From: JBKCUI01 sp052161605
GTDB lineage: Bacteria; Planctomycetota; Planctomycetia; Pirellulales; Pirellulaceae
Assembly: GCA_052161605.1 (NCBI GenBank)
Contig: CP197409.1
Reading direction: 5' to 3' (one strand)
DNA: 64,000 bases
Shown: piece by piece, positions 7,561 through 15,098 of the stretch
Layout of the letters: each line of letters starts with the position of its first letter
Position numbering within the stretch: position 1 is the stretch's first letter
Notes under the pieces: generated by a model
The model's input: only the letters and a program-made list of their open reading frames with translations
Database searches by the model: none
Told to the model about the DNA's origin: nothing
Program-made: the position numbers and the translations under genes

Positions 7561-9180
7561 TTAATGTCGGAAATGACGCTGCCCGGTGAAGATCATAGGG
7601 ATCCTGTGCTCATTACATGCCGCAATGACCTCAGCATCTTTCTTCGACCCTCCAGGCTGGATTATGGCTATCACACCCGCTTTAGCCGCTCGTTGAATGG
7701 AGTCTGGGAACGGGAAGAACGCGTCAGACGCCAAAATGCTGCCCTGAGAGCGATCCCCAGCCTTCTCGATGGAAATCTCCACACTGTCAACACGGCTCAT
7801 CTGCCCCGCCCCGACCCCAACCAGAGCAGCATCCCGAGCAAGGACAATCGCGTTACTCTTCACGTGACGAACCATCTCCCAGCCAAAAGCAATGTCGTCC
7901 CAGAGTTCATCAGCCACAGCCACCTCAGTAACCGTTTTCCATAAGAGATTGGTAGGTGGCTGATTGTCGGCAACCTGAACCAATGCTCCTCCACCGATCA
8001 GCTTGTAATTTCGTTCGTAAAGTTGTGGCCCGAAATCACCGGTTGCCATCAATCTGACGTTTTCCCGCCATTTCGGCCTCGATTTCAATATCTCCAGCGC
8101 ACCATCAGTGAACGCCGGCGCAACGATGGCTTCCACGAAAAGCCCCGGCTCGCTCAACACCTCGGCGGCCTCTTCATCAACGGTGCAATTGAAGCCCAAT
8201 ACTCCACCAAAGGCACTGAGAGGATCCCCCTCCAAAGCTTTCCTGCACGCATAGGATCCTTTATGGGCTGACGCCGCCCCACAAGGATTGTTGTGCTTGA
8301 TCACTACACAGGATGGCTTGGCAAAACACCGAACCATGTTCAACGCCGCGTCCAAATCCAAAAGATTGTTAAACGACAGCTCCTTACCGTTCAGTTGCTT
8401 GGCATCCACCAATGTGCCTGGCTGCTTGCCAGGAAGCCGGTACAGCGCCGCCGATTGATGTGGATTTTCTCCGTACCGCAACGGCGTTACCAGCTGCATT
8501 GGGATGTTGATACTGCTCGGAAAAGCATCAGAGGACTCGTAAACCGTCGCCGACTCGAGCTGTGCCGACAAATAAGCCGCAATGGTCTCATCATAACGCG
8601 ACGTCGCAGCAAAACATTCCGCTGCGAGTTGACGTCGTAACTTCATGGAGGTCCCGCCCGATGATTTCAATTGCTCAATAATCAGCGAATACTGTTCCGG
8701 ACGGGTCGCGACTGCCGTGAACGCATGATTCTTTGCGGCAGCACGAATCAAACTCGGGCCTCCAATATCAATCTGTTCTATCGCTTCCGAACAAGTCACT
8801 CCCTCACGAGCTATGGTCGCAGCAAAAGGATAGAGATTCACTACCACCAAATCGAATGGCTTAATCCCATGAGACTCCATCGAATCCAAGTCTGCCGGGA
8901 CCGTGCGCCGCGCAAGTATCCCCCCAAAAATCTTAGGGTGTAACGTCTTAACCCGACCATCCATCACTTCCGGAAAGCCGGTGTATTCCGCTACGTCCTT
9001 TGCCTCCAAGCCAATCTCAGTAAGGTACTTCCTCGTACCTCCTGTACTGTACAGTTCTACGCCAGCCGCCACTAACTCCCTGGCGAAAACATCTAAACCG
9101 GACTTATCACTTACGCTAATGATTGCTCGGTAGATGGGGCAAAGATCAGGCTGCTCGTAGGTCGTATTGGAATGGGCCAC
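7561..9180 (-). CDS. purH: Bifunctional AICAR formyltransferase / IMP cyclohydrolase
   Basis: PurH catalyses the last two steps of IMP synthesis in the cytoplasm. At 539 residues it is full length. The N-terminal cyclohydrolase domain has SVSDKSGLDVFA, YSTGGTRKYL and GFPEVMDGRVKTLHP. The transformylase domain has the catalytic KHNNPCGAA block and ends in the family's MIFTGQRHFRH. It stands apart from other pur genes. A small coiled-coil gene lies 85 bases upstream on the same strand and could share its transcript. The gap to the upstream kinase gene (7337-7560) holds no gene I can support. Confidence 0.97.
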   Translation of the reverse strand: MAHSNTTYEQPDLCPIYRAIISVSDKSGLDVFARELVAAGVELYSTGGTRKYLTEIGLEAKDVAEYTGFPEVMDGRVKTLHPKIFGGILARRTVPADLDSMESHGIKPFDLVVVNLYPFAATIAREGVTCSEAIEQIDIGGPSLIRAAAKNHAFTAVATRPEQYSLIIEQLKSSGGTSMKLRRQLAAECFAATSRYDETIAAYLSAQLESATVYESSDAFPSSINIPMQLVTPLRYGENPHQSAALYRLPGKQPGTLVDAKQLNGKELSFNNLLDLDAALNMVRCFAKPSCVVIKHNNPCGAASAHKGSYACRKALEGDPLSAFGGVLGFNCTVDEEAAEVLSEPGLFVEAIVAPAFTDGALEILKSRPKWRENVRLMATGDFGPQLYERNYKLIGGGALVQVADNQPPTNLLWKTVTEVAVADELWDDIAFGWEMVRHVKSNAIVLARDAALVGVGAGQMSRVDSVEISIEKAGDRSQGSILASDAFFPFPDSIQRAAKAGVIAIIQPGGSKKDAEVIAACNEHRIPMIFTGQRHFRH

Positions 9181-9265
9181 AGTGGTTTTGCAATTTCAAG
9201 GGGATTAGAAAGACGCGGAATCTTGTGCGACGATTTGTCACCGAACTCCTCCGCCCCCAATCGTC

Positions 9266-9523
9266 TCAAAACGCCGGGGATTGGCAACCCTTGATCGTTT
9301 CTTCTGACAGTAAGTTTTCGATTTGACCGTTTAATTGATCTAAATCCTGGATCACACGGTCGTACCTATCTATCAGCTCATTCAGAGTCGCTATTTCGTG
9401 CTCTTCTAGCGCGATGTTAGGGATTTCTCCCTCTAGGACACTGATATCGTCCTGAATGCTCTGGAGCGCTAACTCTGCCGATAGATCTACGGGAGCCGCC
9501 TCGTTGTGATGTACTTCTTGCAT
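9266..9523 (-). CDS. Small acidic coiled-coil protein, function unknown
   Basis: An 85-residue open frame with an ATG start. It is acidic and mostly helical, with heptad-like spacing in LSAELALQSIQDDISVLEGE and LNELIDRYDRVIQDLDQLNG, so a short coiled coil is likely. There is no signal peptide or membrane segment. I recognise no family. It lies just upstream of purH in the same direction and may be its operon partner. The gap upstream of it (9524-9772) separates it from a divergent gene and contains a 6-bp hairpin, GCTGGG at 9590-9595 pairing with CCCAGC at 9604-9609, whose role is unclear. Confidence 0.55.
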   Translation of the reverse strand: MQEVHHNEAAPVDLSAELALQSIQDDISVLEGEIPNIALEEHEIATLNELIDRYDRVIQDLDQLNGQIENLLSEETIKGCQSPAF

Positions 9524-9772
9524 AAATCGAACGGAAGTAAGAGCGTCAAATTAAGGGCATTTGAGGTAACAGTTTGCGAGTCGAAGTCCGCTGGGACGAA
9601 ACGCCCAGCTTTGTTCTCGGCAACGACTCGTTCGATTTGCACGAAACTGACAGACGTTAGGGTTGGCGAAGATAAGAAGACTTTATGGGCTAGGGACGAT
9701 CTGCCGATTGAGTAGAGAAGGACACCAGCCCACTTCGATATAGATATTCCACACACTGGGAAGTCATTTACC

Positions 9773-10117
9773 ATGATCACAAAACGACGGTTTGCGACAA
9801 TGATCGCTCCACTATTCGGCGGGCTTTTTTTTCCTACATTGCTCATGGCGGACGTTATCATCAACGCACCACGTGCACCGCGCGAGCCGGGTTGGAGCGG
9901 GCCCGCGATCCTCACTCCAGCGGAGAAGGAAGCCAATCGTGAGATTCCGATTTTGGAACGGCATTATCGACCTGCCCATGTATACGGAAACATGGTTCGC
10001 CGCCATCACTACCGCGACACCATTATACCAAGCCACCGTGATCGGGTGGAAATGGCAGAAGCCTTCCGATCAGGACAGCCAACCAACGGAAAATACGTAA
10101 AGGACAAGTATCGTTGA
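9773..10117 (+). CDS. Small secreted protein, function unknown
   Basis: In 114 residues a signal peptide (MITKRRFATMIAPLFGGLFF, cleaved after LLMA) is followed by a basic, proline- and histidine-rich mature part with RAPREPGWSGPAI, YRPAHVYGNMVRRHHYRD and a charged C terminus. No known domain is seen. Its TGA stop overlaps the TTG start of dgcA, so the genes are probably co-transcribed. Why an exported peptide should sit in front of a D-glutamate enzyme is not clear; the coupling may be incidental. Confidence 0.6.
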   Translation: MITKRRFATMIAPLFGGLFFPTLLMADVIINAPRAPREPGWSGPAILTPAEKEANREIPILERHYRPAHVYGNMVRRHHYRDTIIPSHRDRVEMAEAFRSGQPTNGKYVKDKYR

Positions 10118-11172
10118 ACCTTTTGACCCTAAGCTACCGTACCCACGAGCTGCACAAGAAAGTTGCGTTGACAATCAGTCGCGGCAAGGCCTCTTCGTCT
10201 TGCTCTGTGATTATCAAACTGGAAAACCAGGGTGTTGTCGGTCTTGGGGAAGCGGCGGAATTCGACATACCGGGTCATGAAGAAAAATTGGATCGCATTC
10301 TTCAAGATTTGGAAGCTGCCAAGTCCATCGTTGCCGACCTGGATCCAATGCAACGAGTCGTCGTGGAGCAAGCTCTAAAACAGACGAATATTGGCAACTC
10401 AGTCAGAAATGCCATCGACATGGCCCTCTACGACTGGGCTGGCAAAAAGCTCGGGGTGCCTGTGTGGAAATTGCTAGGTTTGTCCCCTACCCCAAGGGCC
10501 CCAATTTCCGTCACGGTTGGCATCAACAGCCCAGACGCAGCTATTGATCGCCTTAAAGCTTGGCAGGCACTGGGTAATATCCGAGGTGTCAAGGTAAAAT
10601 TGGGGTCGCCTCATGGAATCGACGCGGACAAGAATATGCTGGATGCGATTCGCACACAAGTTTCCGACAATGTGTACATCGGTATTGATGCTAACGGCGG
10701 ATGGAATCTGGAACAAGCAGTAGCGATGTCCGGCTGGCTTAAAGAACGCAGCGTCGTCCACATGGAACAACCTCTTGCACCTGAAGATCACGCAAGCTTT
10801 CCAGAGCTATTTCATCGATCTTCACTTCCGATTTTCTTGGACGAAAGCTGTTGTAGTGCTCAGGATGTGCAAAGATTCAGTGGATGCTGTCACGGCGTAA
10901 ACATCAAGTTGACAAAGTGCGGCGGCTTAACAGAAGCTCTTAGGATGATCGCTGTTGCACAGTCTTTGGGTTTGTCGACTATGGTGGGTTGCTATGGCAA
11001 TACTTGCCTAGGTAATGCTGCGGCTCACCATTTAGCGTCTATGATCGATTTCATCGACCTGGACAGCCACCTCAACCTGCTTGACGATCCGACCAGTGGA
11101 ATGGAATTTTACGATGGCTATCTTGTGAATAGCCAAAAGCCGGGACTTGGAATCGACTATGACGAAAGATAG
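10114..11172 (+). CDS. dgcA: Enolase-superfamily epimerase, likely N-acetyl-D-glutamate racemase (DgcA) or dipeptide epimerase
   Basis: A 352-residue member of the muconate lactonising enzyme group. Catalytic landmarks are the KxK of VKVKLG, the metal ligands in IGIDANGGW, HMEQPLAPED and FLDESC, and the second-face Lys in NIKLTKCGG. These are shared by L-Ala-D/L-Glu dipeptide epimerases and by DgcA. The next gene is DUF1611 (DgcN), and that pairing favours the D-glutamate route, in which DgcN acetylates D-Glu and DgcA racemises the product. The start is TTG, overlapping the previous stop; it is chosen because the N-terminal strand LLTLSYRTHELHKKVALTIS is needed for the fold. Which substrate is used needs an assay. 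Confidence 0.85.
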   Translation: MNLLTLSYRTHELHKKVALTISRGKASSSCSVIIKLENQGVVGLGEAAEFDIPGHEEKLDRILQDLEAAKSIVADLDPMQRVVVEQALKQTNIGNSVRNAIDMALYDWAGKKLGVPVWKLLGLSPTPRAPISVTVGINSPDAAIDRLKAWQALGNIRGVKVKLGSPHGIDADKNMLDAIRTQVSDNVYIGIDANGGWNLEQAVAMSGWLKERSVVHMEQPLAPEDHASFPELFHRSSLPIFLDESCCSAQDVQRFSGCCHGVNIKLTKCGGLTEALRMIAVAQSLGLSTMVGCYGNTCLGNAAAHHLASMIDFIDLDSHLNLLDDPTSGMEFYDGYLVNSQKPGLGIDYDER

Positions 11173-12244
11173 ATACTATCGCCCAGATGATAAGCTCGCT
11201 CTGTTAATGCATGGCGGTTTAAGGTCCGAGACGGGCAAGACAGGCTTGTCGTTATTACGCTATGCCGGCGATCGTGTCAGCGTAGTCATCGACCGAGAGG
11301 AGGCGGGCAAGTCCGTCCAGGAGGTCACAGGAATCACGCTATCGGGTTCAATCCCTATTGTGAGTTCTATGCGCGAGGCGACAAGCAGATCTGCACAGGC
11401 ACTAGCGATTGGTATCGCACCGGGAGGAGGCAAGCTTCCTGATGACTGGTTCGATGATCTTGAACAAGCGGTCAAGTCGGGACTGAGCATAATCAACGGC
11501 CTTCATTTACCACTTGCGGAGCACCCTAGATTAAAGCCTCATCTACATCCGGACCGGTGGATATGGGACATTCGAAAGGAACCCGAAGGCTTGAATGTCG
11601 CCGACGGTTCAGCCCGTTTGCTTCCTTGTCGACGAGTCTTGTTCGTCGGTACAGACATGTCGATTGGAAAGATGACAGCAGCAATCGAGTTCCATCGCGC
11701 TTCATTAGCTGCTGGTTTGCGTTCCAAGTTTATGGCTACCGGGCAGACCGGGATCATGCTCGAGGGGGACGGCATCCCGCTCGATGCCGTTCGGATTGAT
11801 TATGCAGCCGGCGCGGTTCAGCAAACTCTTTTGGACTTTGCCCCGGACAAGGACGTTGTCTGGATCGAGGGCCAAGGATCGTTTCTCAACCCAGCATCTA
11901 CGGCTACTTTGCCTTTGATGCGAGGAAGCCAGCCAACGGAAATGGTGCTCGTTCACGCCCCATCTCGAACGACAATCAAGGGGAAACCTTGGGCCAAGAT
12001 TCCTGCATTGTCCGAAGTCATCGCCATGTATGAGGCAGTAGCCAGAGCAGGAGGAGTCTTTTTCCCCACCAAGGTGGTGTGCATTGCACTGAACACGTTT
12101 GGCCTGTCTGAGACGGAGGCTCGCTACGAAATTCAAAAAACGCGATACGAAACGGGCCTTCCAACGGCTGACGTCGTCAGGCATGGGGCATCGGAACTCC
12201 TAAAAACTATCATCGGCACGGCTGGTAAAATTCAGGATTGCTGA
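11159..12244 (+). CDS. dgcN: DUF1611 family protein, likely D-glutamate N-acetyltransferase DgcN
   Basis: About 361 residues. The C-terminal half has a P-loop-like region, CRRVLFVGTDMSIGKMTAAI, followed by TGQTGIMLEGDGIPLDAV and VVWIEGQGSFLNPAST, all typical of DUF1611. The family was long annotated as an NAD-dependent epimerase-like protein; DgcN from marine bacteria was later described as a D-glutamate N-acetyltransferase. The ATG at 11159 is chosen, overlapping dgcA by 14 bases; a TTG at 11147 is possible. Tight coupling to dgcA and a 12-base gap to panD make a probable operon for D-glutamate recovery, perhaps from peptidoglycan. Confidence 0.85.
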   Translation: MTKDRYYRPDDKLALLMHGGLRSETGKTGLSLLRYAGDRVSVVIDREEAGKSVQEVTGITLSGSIPIVSSMREATSRSAQALAIGIAPGGGKLPDDWFDDLEQAVKSGLSIINGLHLPLAEHPRLKPHLHPDRWIWDIRKEPEGLNVADGSARLLPCRRVLFVGTDMSIGKMTAAIEFHRASLAAGLRSKFMATGQTGIMLEGDGIPLDAVRIDYAAGAVQQTLLDFAPDKDVVWIEGQGSFLNPASTATLPLMRGSQPTEMVLVHAPSRTTIKGKPWAKIPALSEVIAMYEAVARAGGVFFPTKVVCIALNTFGLSETEARYEIQKTRYETGLPTADVVRHGASELLKTIIGTAGKIQDC

Positions 12245-12256
12245 GACAATACGACG

Positions 12257-12673
12257 ATGCTTCGCAAGTTTTTAAGATCGAAAATTCACCGCGCCACCGT
12301 TACGCAGGCCGATTTGGACTACGAGGGTTCGCTTACGTTGCCGCCAGATTTGCTTTTGGCCGCAGGAATTGCCCCCTTCGAGTCCGTCCACGTCTGGAAT
12401 GTGACTAGAGGAACGCGACTGGAAACCTATGCCATTCTGGGTGAGGAGGGCTCTAGCGACGTCTGCATCAATGGAGCCGCTGCCCATTTGGTGAGACCAG
12501 GCGATATTGTCATCATCGCTACCTTTGGATTCTTGACCGAGACAAACCCGGAGATGCGGGTCCCGGAACCCAAGGTGGTGTTTGTTGACGATAAGAATCG
12601 TATCACCTACACAGGTCGAGAAATTGCTGGCCCTAAGCGTAGGGGAGCTCCCGAAACGACCGATTGCTGCTAG
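12257..12673 (+). CDS. panD: Aspartate 1-decarboxylase precursor
   Basis: PanD makes beta-alanine from L-aspartate for pantothenate and CoA. The 138-residue protein has the family's IHRATVTQADLDYEGS, with the self-cleavage site at Gly24-Ser25 where Ser25 becomes the pyruvoyl cofactor. INGAAAHLVRPGD and the late VVFVDDKNRI are also standard. It follows dgcN by 12 bases and precedes the methyltransferase gene by 19, all on one strand. Its place beside D-glutamate genes is unusual; panD more often lies with panB/panC or alone. Confidence 0.95.
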   Translation: MLRKFLRSKIHRATVTQADLDYEGSLTLPPDLLLAAGIAPFESVHVWNVTRGTRLETYAILGEEGSSDVCINGAAAHLVRPGDIVIIATFGFLTETNPEMRVPEPKVVFVDDKNRITYTGREIAGPKRRGAPETTDCC

Positions 12674-12692
12674 TACAATAATCCCAAAAAAG

Positions 12693-13385
12693 ATGCTAAC
12701 GCGAGTACTCGAACCGGAGGTCATGGACGATCAGCGAGAAGCGGTCGCCTACAACGATATGGACCACAAAAGCGTCAACGAAAAATTCGTTGACGATATG
12801 TTAGCCATCCCCGATCTTGGGACAGATTGGCTCGACGTCGGTACGGGAACCGCATTAATCCCGATCGAAATCTGCAAGCGAACGGATTCATCGGTGCGAA
12901 TCATGGCCTCGGATGCTTCAAGCTGGATGCTCGAAATTGCTAGGTATAACTTGGAGATCCATCAGTGCATCTCCCGAGTCCAACTGCACCGTGGTGATGC
13001 AAAGAAAATGGTCTTCGAAGACAAATACTTCGATACGGTTCTCTCGAATTCCCTGGTCCACCATCTCCCCGAGCATGAAGCATTCTTCAAGGAGATCGTC
13101 CGAGTCGTTCGACCAGATGGAGTAGTCTTTTTGCGAGACCTATTTCGGCCAGACTCGCAGAAGGAGCTTGATACATTGGTGGAACTGTACGGCGGAACGG
13201 ACGAACATGGCCGCGAATTGTTCCGCCAGAGTTTGCATGCAGCGTTGACAGTTGAGGAGATTCAAGAGTTGCTCAAACCTTTTGGATTCCCGGCCGATTG
13301 TGTTCGTACCACCAGTGATCGCCATTGGACACTCGCTGCAAGAGCGAGTGCAGATAAATCTTGTTTCGTGAATGTTATCCCTTAG
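12693..13385 (+). CDS. Class I SAM-dependent methyltransferase
   Basis: With the ATG at 12693 the protein has 230 residues beginning MLTRVLEPEVMDDQREAV. An alternative ATG at 12723 follows a GGAGG only two bases away, which is too close to be ideal. The SAM site is clear: WLDVGTGTALIPIEICKR (motif I), IMASDASSWML (acidic residue after strand 2), and DTVLSNSLVHHLPEHEAF (motif IV region). RVVRPDGVVFLRDLFRP follows. This is the Methyltransf_25/11 type acting on a small molecule or lipid; the substrate is unknown. It lies between panD and thyA, with the latter 28 bases downstream. Confidence 0.85.
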   Translation: MLTRVLEPEVMDDQREAVAYNDMDHKSVNEKFVDDMLAIPDLGTDWLDVGTGTALIPIEICKRTDSSVRIMASDASSWMLEIARYNLEIHQCISRVQLHRGDAKKMVFEDKYFDTVLSNSLVHHLPEHEAFFKEIVRVVRPDGVVFLRDLFRPDSQKELDTLVELYGGTDEHGRELFRQSLHAALTVEEIQELLKPFGFPADCVRTTSDRHWTLAARASADKSCFVNVIP

Positions 13386-13413
13386 ACAAGAAACGTCGGT
13401 CAGCCAAAACGCT

Positions 13414-14211
13414 ATGGAACAGCAATACCTCGATCTGATGAGAAAAGTTCTTCTGGAAGGAGATTCCAAAACGGACCGTACCGGAACCGGCACAAGAAGT
13501 CTCTTTGGGGCTCAAATTCGATTTGATTTGGCAGCTGGATTTCCTTTGCTTACGACGAAGAAGCTGCACTTGCGAAGCATCGCATACGAGCTGCTGTGGT
13601 TTTTGCGAGGCGATACGAACATCTCCTTTCTCAAAAACCATAGGGTTTCCATCTGGGATGAATGGGCTGATGAAGATGGTGATTTGGGGCCGGTCTACGG
13701 CAAGCAGTGGCGATCGTGGGAGTGCCCTGACGGGAGGGTCGTCGATCAAATTTCACAGGTTCAGCATCAAATCATGCATACGCCTGATTCGCGGCGTCTC
13801 ATAGTCAGTGCATGGAACGTGGCGGACATTCAAGACATGGCGCTTCCTCCCTGCCACCTACTTTTTCAGTTTTATGTTTCCAAGGGACGACTTAGCTGCC
13901 AACTCTACCAAAGAAGCGCGGACCTCTTCTTAGGGGTTCCGTTCAACATCGCATCCTACGCACTTTTGACCGTTATGATGGCTGGCTCGACGGGGCTAAA
14001 ACCTGGTGAGTTTGTGCACACGTTCGGAGATGTCCACCTCTATAACAACCACGTCGATCAAGCCAACGAGCAACTAAGTCGGAGCCCAAAGCCCCCACCC
14101 AAGTTAAATCTGCGTAACTTCAGACCAAGCATACTCGACTACGAATTTGAAGACATCGAGCTGGTCGGATACGATCCCCACCCACACATACCAGCTCCAG
14201 TCGCCGTTTGA
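13414..14211 (+). CDS. thyA: Thymidylate synthase
   Basis: ThyA converts dUMP to dTMP using methylene-tetrahydrofolate. The start at 13414 (MEQQYLDLMRKVLLEG) gives 265 residues, almost exactly the length of the E. coli enzyme; an in-frame ATG at 13372 would overlap the methyltransferase gene. Conserved blocks are DRTGTGTRSLFG, ELLWFLRGDTNI, WDEWADEDGDLGPVYGKQWR, the nucleophile region ALPPCHLLFQFYV, QRSADLFLGVPFNIASYALL and GYDPHPHIPAPVAV. It is complete with no missing catalytic residue. No dihydrofolate reductase gene follows, unlike in many bacteria. Confidence 0.97.
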   Translation: MEQQYLDLMRKVLLEGDSKTDRTGTGTRSLFGAQIRFDLAAGFPLLTTKKLHLRSIAYELLWFLRGDTNISFLKNHRVSIWDEWADEDGDLGPVYGKQWRSWECPDGRVVDQISQVQHQIMHTPDSRRLIVSAWNVADIQDMALPPCHLLFQFYVSKGRLSCQLYQRSADLFLGVPFNIASYALLTVMMAGSTGLKPGEFVHTFGDVHLYNNHVDQANEQLSRSPKPPPKLNLRNFRPSILDYEFEDIELVGYDPHPHIPAPVAV

Positions 14212-14314
14212 CGTCAGCCTCCAAGTCTGGAATCTTCGCAGCAACTGAAATATAGCCAGTTGGTGATTTCCCACGGCAGGGAGTAGCGGTACCGATCTCA
14301 GCTTCTTCCGATAC

Positions 14315-14812
14315 CTAACTTCTTCCAGTGACTAAACTGACAAGTGCTTTGTAGACGGCCGTCACCGAGTCGCTTATGAACTGAGCAGTCCCCCACTTTC
14401 CTCCCCAAGAAGGCATAAGCAGCGCTGCGAGAATAACGACCGCTGCGATGGTTGAGATGAGAGCCAAGTCGGACGAATTGCCCGCAGAGGACATTTGAGT
14501 CTTTTGTCGCTGCGAATTTTTGATCTTAGGTGCGATTAACTCTGAAATCGGCTCAAACTCGACCTCGACCTCTTTACCTTCGAGAGGCCATTTCTGTTTC
14601 GCCATAACGGCCCACAGCATCCCCCGATGATAGAGGCGAAACTTTTTTCCTACCTTAATCCTTCTAGCGACTCTAAGAGATATCCTAGCCGTAAACGAAT
14701 CCCGACTCACCTCGATTATCTCAATGAGATATCTTCGTACGCCAAGCTTGATCCATCCCCATGTATCTGGGCGTGCAACTTTGCATTTGAACGCAGGTGT
14801 GGAAGAAATCAT
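14315..14812 (-). CDS. Hypothetical protein with C-terminal membrane segment
   Basis: A 165-residue protein I do not recognise. The first 90 residues are basic and beta-rich (YLIEIIEVSRDSFTARISLR, VGKKFRLYHRGMLWAVMAKQ), perhaps a small barrel. A polar linker leads to one hydrophobic helix, LALISTIAAVVILAALLMP, and a short tail. It may be a tail-anchored membrane protein. It stands alone, convergent with thyA and divergent from the cytochrome gene. The 286-base gap to its right holds no convincing gene and probably contains the divergent promoters. Confidence 0.6.
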   Translation of the reverse strand: MISSTPAFKCKVARPDTWGWIKLGVRRYLIEIIEVSRDSFTARISLRVARRIKVGKKFRLYHRGMLWAVMAKQKWPLEGKEVEVEFEPISELIAPKIKNSQRQKTQMSSAGNSSDLALISTIAAVVILAALLMPSWGGKWGTAQFISDSVTAVYKALVSLVTGRS

Positions 14813-15098
14813 GAATTTGCCTTAAACAATCGGAACCAAAATTGCGGTTTGCAACTTGTAGTGAACTGTGGGACAGACTTTAGAAAAAAGAGTTTCGATT
14901 CTTCAAGAAACCTTGAAATGTCCTCCAAAAGGGGGGCAAAGTTTAAGGCTTGGGAAAAGCATGACGGTTTGCTTGCCTTTACCGGTCCAGAAACCAGTGC
15001 CGACTTAGGGAAAGGATCTATTTGTTGCGCCTCTGTCGGTCGATTCACCTGAACGTGTTGTAGCGTTTGCACCGATCGATGTTAAAGAGAGTCCCCAA

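Noticed and set aside
12272..12724. Long minus-strand frame opposite panD
   Set aside because: panD is certain on the plus strand; the antisense frame has no domain or ribosome site.
14809..15072. Minus-strand frame of 87 codons upstream of the hypothetical gene at 14315
   Set aside because: No domain, no ribosome site, Phe/Ser/Pro-rich composition unlike a protein; it occupies the region expected to hold promoters.
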